Of a stretch of 64,000 nt of DNA, positions 27,905 to 35,219 are shown one piece after another. The notes under the pieces were generated by a model. The model made no database searches, was not told the origin of the DNA, and worked only from the letters and a program-made list of their open reading frames with translations. The stretch's first letter is position 1; each line of letters opens with the position of its first letter. Position numbers and translations under genes: made by a program. Source of the DNA: Streptomyces sp. NBC_01717. Lineage in GTDB: Bacteria; Actinomycetota; Actinomycetes; Streptomycetales; Streptomycetaceae. Where the stretch lies: NCBI RefSeq assembly GCF_036248255.1, contig NZ_CP109178.1, forward strand, positions 8,995,001-9,059,000, read 5' to 3'.

Positions 27905-27921
27905 GGTGACGTACCGTCACC
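27905..27921. promoter_or_regulatory. Inverted repeat before pectate lyase
   Basis: GGTGACG and CGTCACC flank TAC in a perfect 17-base inverted repeat, 34 bases after the LacI stop and about 190 bases before the lyase start. It could be an operator for another factor. It is too short, and lacks a T-run, to be a typical terminator. Confidence 0.45.
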
Positions 27922-28109
27922 GCTGTTCACATACACGAACTCGGTTCTCATACGAAAATTGTTGCGGAATCGGGAACGGCCATCACCACCCACATCTGGG
28001 CCGACCGGCGACCAGCCCGGCAACAGGTCGGCAGCCTCTACGGCCCGCCGAAATGAGCACGGTACGTAGCAGCAACACCCAGCATTCGACAACGAAAGGT
28101 GAGGCGAGG

Positions 28110-29657
28110 ATGAGACGACCAGTCGCACTGCGACTCAATGCGGCGCTGGCCACGATGGCCCTTGCGGCCGCGACCGGTGTGGTCATGTCGATGCCCGAGG
28201 CGTCGGCAGCAACCGGTACCGCCACCGGCTACGCGACCCAGAACGGTGGGACCACCGGCGGTGCGGGCGGCCAGACGGTGCGGGCCACCACGGGGACCGC
28301 GATCCATGCGGCCCTGTGCGGCCGGGCCAGCAGCAGTACCCCGATCACCATCGAGGTCGAGGGGACCATCAACCACGGCAACACCTCCAAGGTGTCGGGC
28401 GACAGCTGCAACACCGCCGACGGCGTGATCGAGCTCAAGCAGATCAGCAACGTCACGATCGTCGGCGTCGGCGCCGGAGCGGTCTTCGACCAGCTGGGCA
28501 TCCACATTCGCGAGGCCAGCAACATCATCATCCAGAACGTGACCGTCCGGAACGTCAAGAAATCCGGCTCGCCCACGTCCAACGGTGGTGACGCCATCGG
28601 CATGGAGAGCGACGTCCGCAACGTCTGGGTCGACCACACCACCCTTGAGGCGTCGGGTGGGGAGTCCGAAGGGTTCGACGGCCTCTTCGACATGAAGGAC
28701 AACACCCAGTACGTGACCCTGTCCTACAGCATCCTGCGCAACTCCGGCCGCGGGGGCCTCGTCGGGTCCAGCGAGACCGAGCTCTCGAACGGCTTCATCA
28801 CGTACCACCACAACCTGTACGAGAACATCGACTCCCGCACCCCCTTGCTGCGTGGCGGCATAGCCCACATCTACAACAACTACTACGTGAAGCTCAACGA
28901 ATCCGGCATCAACTCCCGAGCCGGAGCTCGCGCGAAGGTGGACAACAACTACTTCAAGGACTCCAAGGACGTCCTGGGCACCTTCTACACCGACGCGGCC
29001 GGCTACTGGCAGGTCAGCGGCAACACCTTCGACAACGTGACCTGGTCCAGCCCCGGCAGCGAGAACAACCCCGCCGGCCCCAACCCCCAGTCCAACACCA
29101 CTGTCAGCATCCCCTACTCCTACAACCTCGACGCGGCCAGTTGCGTGCCGGACATCGTGACCCAGACCGCAGGCGCCAACAAGGGGCTGCAGGTGTCGAA
29201 CGGCAACTGCTCGCCGCAGACACCGACACCGACACCGACCACCCCCACGCCCGACCCCACCACTCCCACACCGGACCCGACCCAGCCCAGCGGGACCAAC
29301 CTCAGCATCGGCGCCGGCTCCGACGGCTCCGGCAAGGCCGGCGGGACGAGTTTCGGCAACGTCCGCGATGGTGACATGAGCACCTACTGGTCGCCGGCCG
29401 GCTCGACCGGTTCCATCTCGATCAAGTGGGCTTCCGCTACTGCCGTATCCAGGATCAACATCCGGGAGGCGTCAGGCTCCGAAGGCAGCATCGGATCGTG
29501 GAGGGTCATCAACGGCGACACCGGAGCAGTCCTGACCTCCGGCAGCGGTGCGGGCGTCATTGCGGTCCCCCGAACCTCGCTGAGCAAGATCACCTTCGAG
29601 ATCACCAGCTCGACGGGCACGCCGAAGATCGCTGAGTACGAGACCTACGCCGGATAG
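28110..29657 (+). CDS. Secreted pectate lyase (PL1) with C-terminal binding domain
   Basis: This is a 515-residue exported enzyme cutting polygalacturonate by beta-elimination. A signal peptide (about 1-34, ending PEASA) precedes a right-handed beta-helix of the PL1 family (about 40-360). Visible are the calcium-binding VWVDHTTLE segment, DGLFDMKDNTQYVTLSYS, the stacked-Asn ladder (YNNYY, DNNYF) and NSRAGARAKV carrying the catalytic Arg. A Pro/Thr linker with PTPTPTTPTPDP repeats (about 372-394) leads to a C-terminal discoidin-like beta-sandwich (about 398-515), probably carbohydrate-binding. The ATG has AAAGG upstream. A 13-bp terminator follows the stop. Confidence 0.92.
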   Translation: MRRPVALRLNAALATMALAAATGVVMSMPEASAATGTATGYATQNGGTTGGAGGQTVRATTGTAIHAALCGRASSSTPITIEVEGTINHGNTSKVSGDSCNTADGVIELKQISNVTIVGVGAGAVFDQLGIHIREASNIIIQNVTVRNVKKSGSPTSNGGDAIGMESDVRNVWVDHTTLEASGGESEGFDGLFDMKDNTQYVTLSYSILRNSGRGGLVGSSETELSNGFITYHHNLYENIDSRTPLLRGGIAHIYNNYYVKLNESGINSRAGARAKVDNNYFKDSKDVLGTFYTDAAGYWQVSGNTFDNVTWSSPGSENNPAGPNPQSNTTVSIPYSYNLDAASCVPDIVTQTAGANKGLQVSNGNCSPQTPTPTPTTPTPDPTTPTPDPTQPSGTNLSIGAGSDGSGKAGGTSFGNVRDGDMSTYWSPAGSTGSISIKWASATAVSRINIREASGSEGSIGSWRVINGDTGAVLTSGSGAGVIAVPRTSLSKITFEITSSTGTPKIAEYETYAG

Positions 29658-30055
29658 CGACGCGGTCCCGTCGACCGTCTGGGGTCGGCATCCCCGGACG
29701 CGCCGGGCAGCCGCCACGGGGGCCGTCGCACCGACGGCCCCCGTTCAGGTCCATCAGCAGAGCGTGGCGGTCACGGCGGAGCGCGGTGAGAACGAGCCCA
29801 GACGCATCCGAGTCCACCACCATGGCGTGCCGTGAGGGGCGCGGGCCACGAGGCCGGACCCCATCTCCCTCGCGCACTCGGGTACTTGGCGCAGCGGATG
29901 GCGCCCGGGAATTGTCGGGGTTCTACGCGTTGAGAATCTCGGTTCGTCGGGCCCTGCGAAGTCGGTGCTCAGGATGCCGGCCGGCTGCCAGAGATAGGCT
30001 CGATCATAATCGCGAGATCGCTGACGTTGATGGTTCGGGCATTGAGGAGTCGTTG
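29658..30055. other. Intergenic region after pectate lyase
   Basis: It holds the pectate lyase terminator at 29716-29744 and the promoter region of the kinase-like gene. No gene is supported, although one open frame runs through into the kinase gene. Confidence 0.45.
29716..29744 (+). terminator. Strong intrinsic terminator hairpin of pectate lyase
   Basis: A perfect 13-bp stem (ACGGGGGCCGTCG / CGACGGCCCCCGT) with a 3-base loop lies 59 bases after the lyase stop. There is no T-run, as is usual in streptomycetes. Confidence 0.8.
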
Positions 30056-31132
30056 ATGGACCACCCGGACCCGCGGCATGTCGCACGTCTGGCCACGTAC
30101 GGATCCGTTTCCACGCACCTGTCGCTGCTCAGCGACCATCGACTTGGCGAAGTCGTGGCCGCTGCCACCCCTCTCGGGTCCGGCATCGGGGGCAGGTCGG
30201 CGGAGCTCAAGGTCGGTGGGACCCGAGTCTTCGTCAAGCGAGTCCCTCTGACGGACATCGAGATGCGGCCGGAGAACCTACGGTCGACGGCGAACCACTT
30301 CGGCCTGCCGATGTTCTATCAGTACGGGGTGGGCTCAGCCGGCTTCGGGGCCTGGCGTGAGCTGGCCGTGCACACGATGACCACCAACTGGGTCCTCGGG
30401 AACGAGTACGAGGGCTTTCCGCTGATGTACCACTGGCGAGTCCTGCCGGACTCCCCTCCCCAGGGATTCACCGACGCCTTTGGGGGCATCGACGGGGCGG
30501 TCGCTCACTGGGAGGGCTCATCAGCCGTGCGTGAGCGGCTGGAGGCCATCGGTCGGTCCTCCTTCAGCCTTGTGTTCTTCCTGGAACACGTCCCGCACAC
30601 ACTTGCCGGGTGGCTGGGCGAGCAACGGAAGGCCGCTCCGGAAGGCGAAGACGGTCCTACGTACGCGTGGGCGGAGGAAGCTCTGACGCGTGGAGCCGCC
30701 TTCATGAGCACCCGCGGGCTCGTACACTTCGACGCCCACTTCAACAACGTCTTGACCGACGGCCGGTTGGTCTACTTCGCGGACTTCGGTCTCGCCCTGA
30801 GCTCCATGTTCGAACTCTCGCAGGGTGAAGTCGAATTCCTCACGGCCCATCTCACGTATGACAGCTGCTACATCGGGAACCATCTGCTGCGCCACCATCT
30901 ACCCGACGGCGTGCGCGGCAAGGTGGAGCACGAGGTATTTCTGCACAACTGGGTCGCAGGTGAAAGGCCCGAGGAGGTCCCGTCCGCGATCGCCGCGATC
31001 ATCGACCGGCACGCCCGGGCTTCCGTTGTGCTGGACGGATTCCACCGCCAGCTGCTTGCGGTGAGCAAACGGGCACCGTATCCGGCTGCCGACATCGAAC
31101 GGGTCAGGCCGGGTGGTTGTTCGGCGCGGTAG
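30056..31132 (+). CDS. Protein-kinase-like phosphotransferase
   Basis: This 358-residue protein has kinase-fold catalytic motifs. GLVHFDAHFNNVLTDG near 221-236 is the HxDxxxxN catalytic loop, followed by VYFADFGLALSS (DFG, metal Asp). ATP-lysine candidates are in VFVKRVPL near 63. The N-lobe and insertions do not match APH enzymes closely; it resembles the kinase-like proteins of unknown role annotated in streptomycetes. GAGGAG lies 7 bases before the ATG. It is convergent with the phosphatase at 31207. The substrate is unknown. Confidence 0.78.
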   Translation: MDHPDPRHVARLATYGSVSTHLSLLSDHRLGEVVAAATPLGSGIGGRSAELKVGGTRVFVKRVPLTDIEMRPENLRSTANHFGLPMFYQYGVGSAGFGAWRELAVHTMTTNWVLGNEYEGFPLMYHWRVLPDSPPQGFTDAFGGIDGAVAHWEGSSAVRERLEAIGRSSFSLVFFLEHVPHTLAGWLGEQRKAAPEGEDGPTYAWAEEALTRGAAFMSTRGLVHFDAHFNNVLTDGRLVYFADFGLALSSMFELSQGEVEFLTAHLTYDSCYIGNHLLRHHLPDGVRGKVEHEVFLHNWVAGERPEEVPSAIAAIIDRHARASVVLDGFHRQLLAVSKRAPYPAADIERVRPGGCSAR

Positions 31133-31206
31133 GGGCAGGCGGGTCGGCTTGCGTTCGCAGGCACGGTCACGCGTCATCTCTTCACGGTCGATGGGGAGCG
31201 GCCAGG

Positions 31207-32409
31207 TCATAGGCGGACGACGACCACGGCCGTGTCATCGGTGGCGGAGCTGAGGTCGATGAGTGCATCCGCCAGTTCCTCCACCTCACCGTTGCCATGG
31301 CGAGCGAGGTGGTCGGCGAGGCGCTGCAGGCCTTGGTCGATGTCCTCCCCGCGGCGCTCGATCAGCCCGTCGGTGTACAGGACGAGCGTGGCGCCGTCGG
31401 CGTAGGTGGTGGAGGCCTGGGGCCGGGGGGTGTGTTCGAGGCTCGCCCCGAGTGGCGGGTCGGTCGCCTGGTCCAGGAAGCGGACGGTGCCGTCGGGGTC
31501 GGCCAGGGCCGGGGGCGGGTGGCCGGCGCTGCTGTAGGTGATGCGGTGGTCGGCCCAGGCGATGACGGTCTGCACCGCGGTGGTGGACAGGGCACCGGCC
31601 ACGGAACGTGCGTACAGATCGAGTCCGTCGAGCGCCGATGCGGGGCCGCCCACGACGCGGATGGCGGCGCTGAGGGCGCTGCGCAGCTGGCCCATGACGC
31701 CGGCCGCGGCCAGGCCGTGCCCGACCACGTCACCGACGGCCACGGCGTACTTGCCGTTGGAGAGCTGGGTCACGTCGTACCAGTCGCCGCAGACGTTGAG
31801 GGCGTGGACGGCGGGGCGGTAGCGGACCGCTGCCTGGTGGTGGGCGAGGGCCTGGGGAGCGGGCAGCATCGAGTCCTGGAGCGCGAGGGCGATTTGTCGT
31901 TCGCGGGCGTTGGCCTGCCGCAGTCGCTCGTTGACCTGCTGCAATTCGCGGGAGCGGGCGTACAGCTCGAGTTTCATCTGGCGACGCCGGTGATCGGTGT
32001 CCGGGCCGCCGATGCGGACGAGGTCGGTGATTTCCTCGAGGCGGTGCACGATCAGTGCGACCTGTCCGTCGGAGTCCAGGACGGGGGCATTGAGCGGGCT
32101 CCAGTAGCGCTCTGCGAACACTCCTGGCCGGTCCGGTTCCTCCAAGTCGTGGCGCATAGGGCCCGCAACGTCCATGTCGCGGCTCTCCAGCACCCGGCGC
32201 AGTGACGCCTTCAGGTCCTCCATTTCGGATTCGTCGTTCTGTGGGAAGGCGTCGAACACGTACTTGCCTATGAGCTCGTCGCGGGTGCGACCGACCAGAT
32301 TCTGATAAGACGGGTTCGCGTCCACAATGACGAACACGCAATTGAGCACCAGCATTGCGCTGGGTGACGCCTCGAAGATGGCGTGGTAATCGATCCCCGG
32401 TTCTCTCAC
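31207..32409 (-). CDS. PAS-PP2C (SpoIIE-type) phosphatase
   Basis: This is a 400-residue cytosolic phosphatase. A PAS domain (about 8-125: IFEASPSAMLVLN, NLVGRTRDELIGK) and a short coiled coil (about 140-175) lead to a SpoIIE PP2C domain (about 180-400). Metal residues are in CGDWYDV, AVGDVVGHG, LYTDGLIERRG and TDDTAVVVV. This small architecture resembles RsbU/RsbP-type activators of stress sigma factors. The start is a GTG. Upstream, divergently, lies an XRE-cupin regulator. No anti-sigma or antagonist gene is adjacent. Confidence 0.92.
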   Translation of the reverse strand: MREPGIDYHAIFEASPSAMLVLNCVFVIVDANPSYQNLVGRTRDELIGKYVFDAFPQNDESEMEDLKASLRRVLESRDMDVAGPMRHDLEEPDRPGVFAERYWSPLNAPVLDSDGQVALIVHRLEEITDLVRIGGPDTDHRRRQMKLELYARSRELQQVNERLRQANARERQIALALQDSMLPAPQALAHHQAAVRYRPAVHALNVCGDWYDVTQLSNGKYAVAVGDVVGHGLAAAGVMGQLRSALSAAIRVVGGPASALDGLDLYARSVAGALSTTAVQTVIAWADHRITYSSAGHPPPALADPDGTVRFLDQATDPPLGASLEHTPRPQASTTYADGATLVLYTDGLIERRGEDIDQGLQRLADHLARHGNGEVEELADALIDLSSATDDTAVVVVRL

Positions 32410-32602
32410 GGCATACCCCGGACACGTTGGCGATCGAGTCCGCTGTTCGTGCTCCCTGCGTTCAGTATGCTGTTGGGCTGCCGTGGTCGCCTGTCGGCCG
32501 CATATACCTGCCGTCGCAGCTGTGAGCCGGCAGGAACGTCATGGTCCGTGCCCGGCGAAGATCGCCGTCCGACCCTGGCCCGCCACGCTCAGCACGCTTT
32601 GC

Positions 32603-32628
32603 GTATGGGGCATACAGTCTTGCTCATG
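32603..32628 (+). promoter_or_regulatory. -10 box for leaderless XRE-cupin gene with overlapping inverted repeat
   Basis: TACAGT (32613-32618) is followed by 7 bases and the ATG at 32626, the geometry of a leaderless promoter. GTATG, GGG, CATAC (32603-32615) forms an inverted repeat overlapping the -10, a likely autoregulatory operator. Confidence 0.55.
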
Positions 32629-33219
32629 ACGCAAGGTGATGGTGGGCTCGACAGCCTGGTACGCAAACGGATCCGCGCGCTGCGGGTGGCGCAGGGCTGG
32701 TCGCTCGACGACTTGGCCGCCCGAGCCCGGCTCAGTCCCTCCACACTCAGTCGGATCGAGACCGGTCAGCGCCGCCTTGCTCTGGACCAGCTCGTCACCC
32801 TCGCCCGCGCCCTGGACACCTCGCTGGATCAGCTCGTCGAGACGGCCACAGACGATGTCATCTCCAGTCCGACGATCGACGCGGCCCACCAGATGATGCG
32901 GTGGCCCGTCCGGGCGGACCCGGGCATGACGGTCGTGCGTCAGCGGATGACGGATCCGCCGCCCGACAACCTTTCGCGTATGCGTGCCCATCCCGGCCAC
33001 GAATGGCTTGTTGTCCTCTCCGGCACCGCGATCCTGCTGTTGGGCAACCGCCGCTTTCGCGTAGAGACCAATCAGGCCGCGGAGTTCCCCACCATGCTTC
33101 CGCATGCCATCGGTGCAGAGGGCGGCCCGTGCGAGATCCTGGGCATCTTCGACCGCGACGCCCGCCGCGGACACCAAAGCGGCGAGAGCTCAGGGGGCGC
33201 CGGCCGTCCGGCGCAGTGA
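32626..33219 (+). CDS. XRE-family regulator with cupin sensor domain
   Basis: This is a 197-residue transcription factor. The helix-turn-helix is at about 8-65 (LVRKRIRALRVAQGWSLDDL, RLSPSTLSRIETGQRRLALD) and a C-terminal cupin barrel at about 100-190 (HPGHEWLVVLSGTAILLLGN, PHAIGAEGG). Such proteins sense small molecules in the cupin and often govern polyamine or amino-acid pathways or an adjacent gene. I chose the ATG at 32626 from the -10 box; an in-frame ATG at 32605 would lie within that promoter. The methyltransferase gene follows 136 bases downstream on the same strand and may be its target. Confidence 0.9.
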   Translation: MTQGDGGLDSLVRKRIRALRVAQGWSLDDLAARARLSPSTLSRIETGQRRLALDQLVTLARALDTSLDQLVETATDDVISSPTIDAAHQMMRWPVRADPGMTVVRQRMTDPPPDNLSRMRAHPGHEWLVVLSGTAILLLGNRRFRVETNQAAEFPTMLPHAIGAEGGPCEILGIFDRDARRGHQSGESSGGAGRPAQ

Positions 33220-33342
33220 TGCGAGCGTCGCGCAGCCGCCTCTACTTGCCGCGAGGCAGCTGCCGCTTGCCGATTCAGCAGGCCAAGGTGCCATCGTCTT
33301 GCGCATTCGGAGAGCAACCGTGCCGCACGCCTCTGATCCTCT

Positions 33343-33358
33343 TAGCGTGGGTGCCATG
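33343..33358 (+). promoter_or_regulatory. -10 box for leaderless methyltransferase gene
   Basis: TAGCGT (33343-33348), 7 bases, then the ATG at 33356, with no ribosome site. This matches the spacing of the other leaderless candidates in the window. Confidence 0.5.
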
Positions 33359-34234
33359 ACGCACACATCCCCGCATGCGGCGCACGACCACGGCGCGCAC
33401 TCGGTCCACCAGCACGGACAGCAGCAGGACGCCGACGACCACGCGGAGATCCTCGACCTCGATGCGGAAGTGCTCGCCGAGCACATCGACTCCATCACAG
33501 CATGGCTGCCCGTCAAAGCCGCCCCCCGTCACATCGTGGACCTGGGCAGTGGGACCGGAGCCGGCACCCTCGCACTGCTCAAACGCTTCCCCGACGCCGA
33601 GGTGACCGCCGTCGACGCCTCGACCAGCCACCTGCGCCGCCTGCTCGAGAAGGCGAAGTCGGAAGGGCTGACCGACCGGGTGCATACCGTTCACGCCGAC
33701 CTCGACACCGCCTGGCCCGATCTCGGCACGCCCCATCTCGTGTGGGCATCAGCCTCTATGCACCACATGGCCGACCCCGACCGCACCCTGCGCAAGGTCC
33801 ACGACACGCTGGTGCCAGGCGGTCTGTTCGCCGTCGTCGAATTGGCCGGCTTCCCGCGATTCCTGCCCGAGGACGCCCCAGAAGACCGGCCCGGCCTTGA
33901 GGAACGCTGCCATGCCGCACTCGACCAGCACCATGCCGAGCACATGCCGCACCGCGGCGCCGACTGGGGGCCCATGCTGACCGCCGCCGACTTTGCCGTC
34001 GAGGGCGAACGCACCATCAGCGTGAACCTCGGCCCGCCCCACACCGAGGCAGTCGGCCGCTACGCACTCGGCAGCCTGCGTCGCATGCGCGGCAGCGTCG
34101 CCGAGGCACTGACGGTCGAAGACCTGACCGCTCTCGACCAGCTGCTCGATACCGACAGCCCTCGCAGCATTCTGCGCCGCGACGACCTGACGGTACGCAC
34201 CGAGCGCAGCGTATGGGCGGCACGACGTACCTGA
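33356..34234 (+). CDS. SAM-dependent methyltransferase with histidine-rich N-terminus
   Basis: This is a 292-residue class I methyltransferase. SAM-binding motif I is HIVDLGSGTGAGTLALL near 62, the acidic strand-2 end is VTAVDAS near 84, and the later motif is LVPGGLFAVVEL near 160. The first 30 residues are unusually His-rich (nine His, HAAHDHGAHSVHQHGQQ), suggesting metal binding. The catalytic part resembles Methyltransf_12/25 enzymes acting on small molecules. The start is inferred from the leaderless promoter. It follows the XRE-cupin gene on the same strand. Confidence 0.87.
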   Translation: MTHTSPHAAHDHGAHSVHQHGQQQDADDHAEILDLDAEVLAEHIDSITAWLPVKAAPRHIVDLGSGTGAGTLALLKRFPDAEVTAVDASTSHLRRLLEKAKSEGLTDRVHTVHADLDTAWPDLGTPHLVWASASMHHMADPDRTLRKVHDTLVPGGLFAVVELAGFPRFLPEDAPEDRPGLEERCHAALDQHHAEHMPHRGADWGPMLTAADFAVEGERTISVNLGPPHTEAVGRYALGSLRRMRGSVAEALTVEDLTALDQLLDTDSPRSILRRDDLTVRTERSVWAARRT

Positions 34235-34534
34235 TCGGGTACCAGGCGGAAGCCACTGCGGTCGGCACCATAGGCATAGGCGCCGGGGTCCGCGCGGCCG
34301 ACGGGAGTTCAGGTCACCGTGAAGGTGCAGCGGCAGAGTCAGAGGCGTCTACTGCGGCAGGTGCCCCCATCCAGCGAGCCGTTTCCAACCTGCTTACAGT
34401 GCCGAAGCGTCGGCGGGCATGGGCGGTAGGCAACGACGAAGCTCGGGTGGCTGCAACGCCAAGGGAATTATTTCCGGCGGCAGCGACAACAGTGGCGAGT
34501 TGTTCGACCTGTGCCGGCTGTACTTCACCGACAT

Positions 34535-35025
34535 CGCGACGGCGAACGCATCGACACGGCGAACACTGCCCGTCGCCGCGCTCTCAGCCGCGACCTCCAG
34601 GTCATTTTTCAGGACCCGTACACCCCCTTGAACCCGTCCCTGACCATCGGCGACATCCTGGCCGAACCGCTTGTCGGCCAGGGCATCGATGCCCGCGATG
34701 CCCGCAGCCGCGTCGGAGACCTCCTCGAGCGGGTCCACCTTCCGGTGGACGCGGCCGGGCGCCTGCCCCGCGAGTTCTCCGGAGGGCAGCGTCAGCGGGT
34801 CGCCATCGCCCGTGCTCTCGCGCTCCACCCGCGGCTCGTCGTCTGCGACGAACCGGTCTCCGCCCTGGACCTCACGACTCAACGGACGGTCCTCGACCTC
34901 CTCCTGGAAATTCAGGAGGACACCGGCGTCTCCTACCCCTCGTCTCCCACGACCTGTCCGTGGTCCGTGTCATGAGCCACCGGGTCGCCGTGATCCAGCG
35001 CCGACGACGAGGGCCGCGCGGGGGA
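34535..35025 (+). pseudogene. Oligopeptide ABC transporter ATPase fragment (OppF-like)
   Basis: The sequence encodes the middle of a peptide-transporter ATPase: Q-loop [20 protein letters not shown], signature [20 protein letters not shown] and Walker [13 protein letters not shown]. The H-loop [19 protein letters not shown] appears in another frame after about 34925. The Walker A region is absent and a frameshift separates Walker B from the H-loop, so this is a dead fragment. No opp permease genes are adjacent. Confidence 0.75.
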
Positions 35026-35219
35026 GTGGATGGGCGGGAGCCCACGCACCGGTGGCTTCAGGCCGAGCCCGTCGTGCAGGTTGGCACCGGAGTCCGACAT
35101 GTACACACAACCGCTTGATCACCCCCGCGGGACGGCGGGGCCAGGGCGCGGGTTGACTCGTGCCATGCTGGAACTTCCGTTTTATGGTGGCGAGCGGGGA
35201 AAGCGGCAGGGTGAGGACA

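Noticed and set aside
29221..29292. Short tandem repeat in the pectate lyase gene as a possible CRISPR-like or VNTR locus
   Set aside because: It encodes the Pro/Thr linker of a secreted enzyme; the repeats are imperfect codon repeats without spacers.
34213..35118. Long frame after the methyltransferase
   Set aside because: Only its last part (H-loop of an ABC ATPase) is meaningful; the rest is a shadow of the OppF-like fragment.
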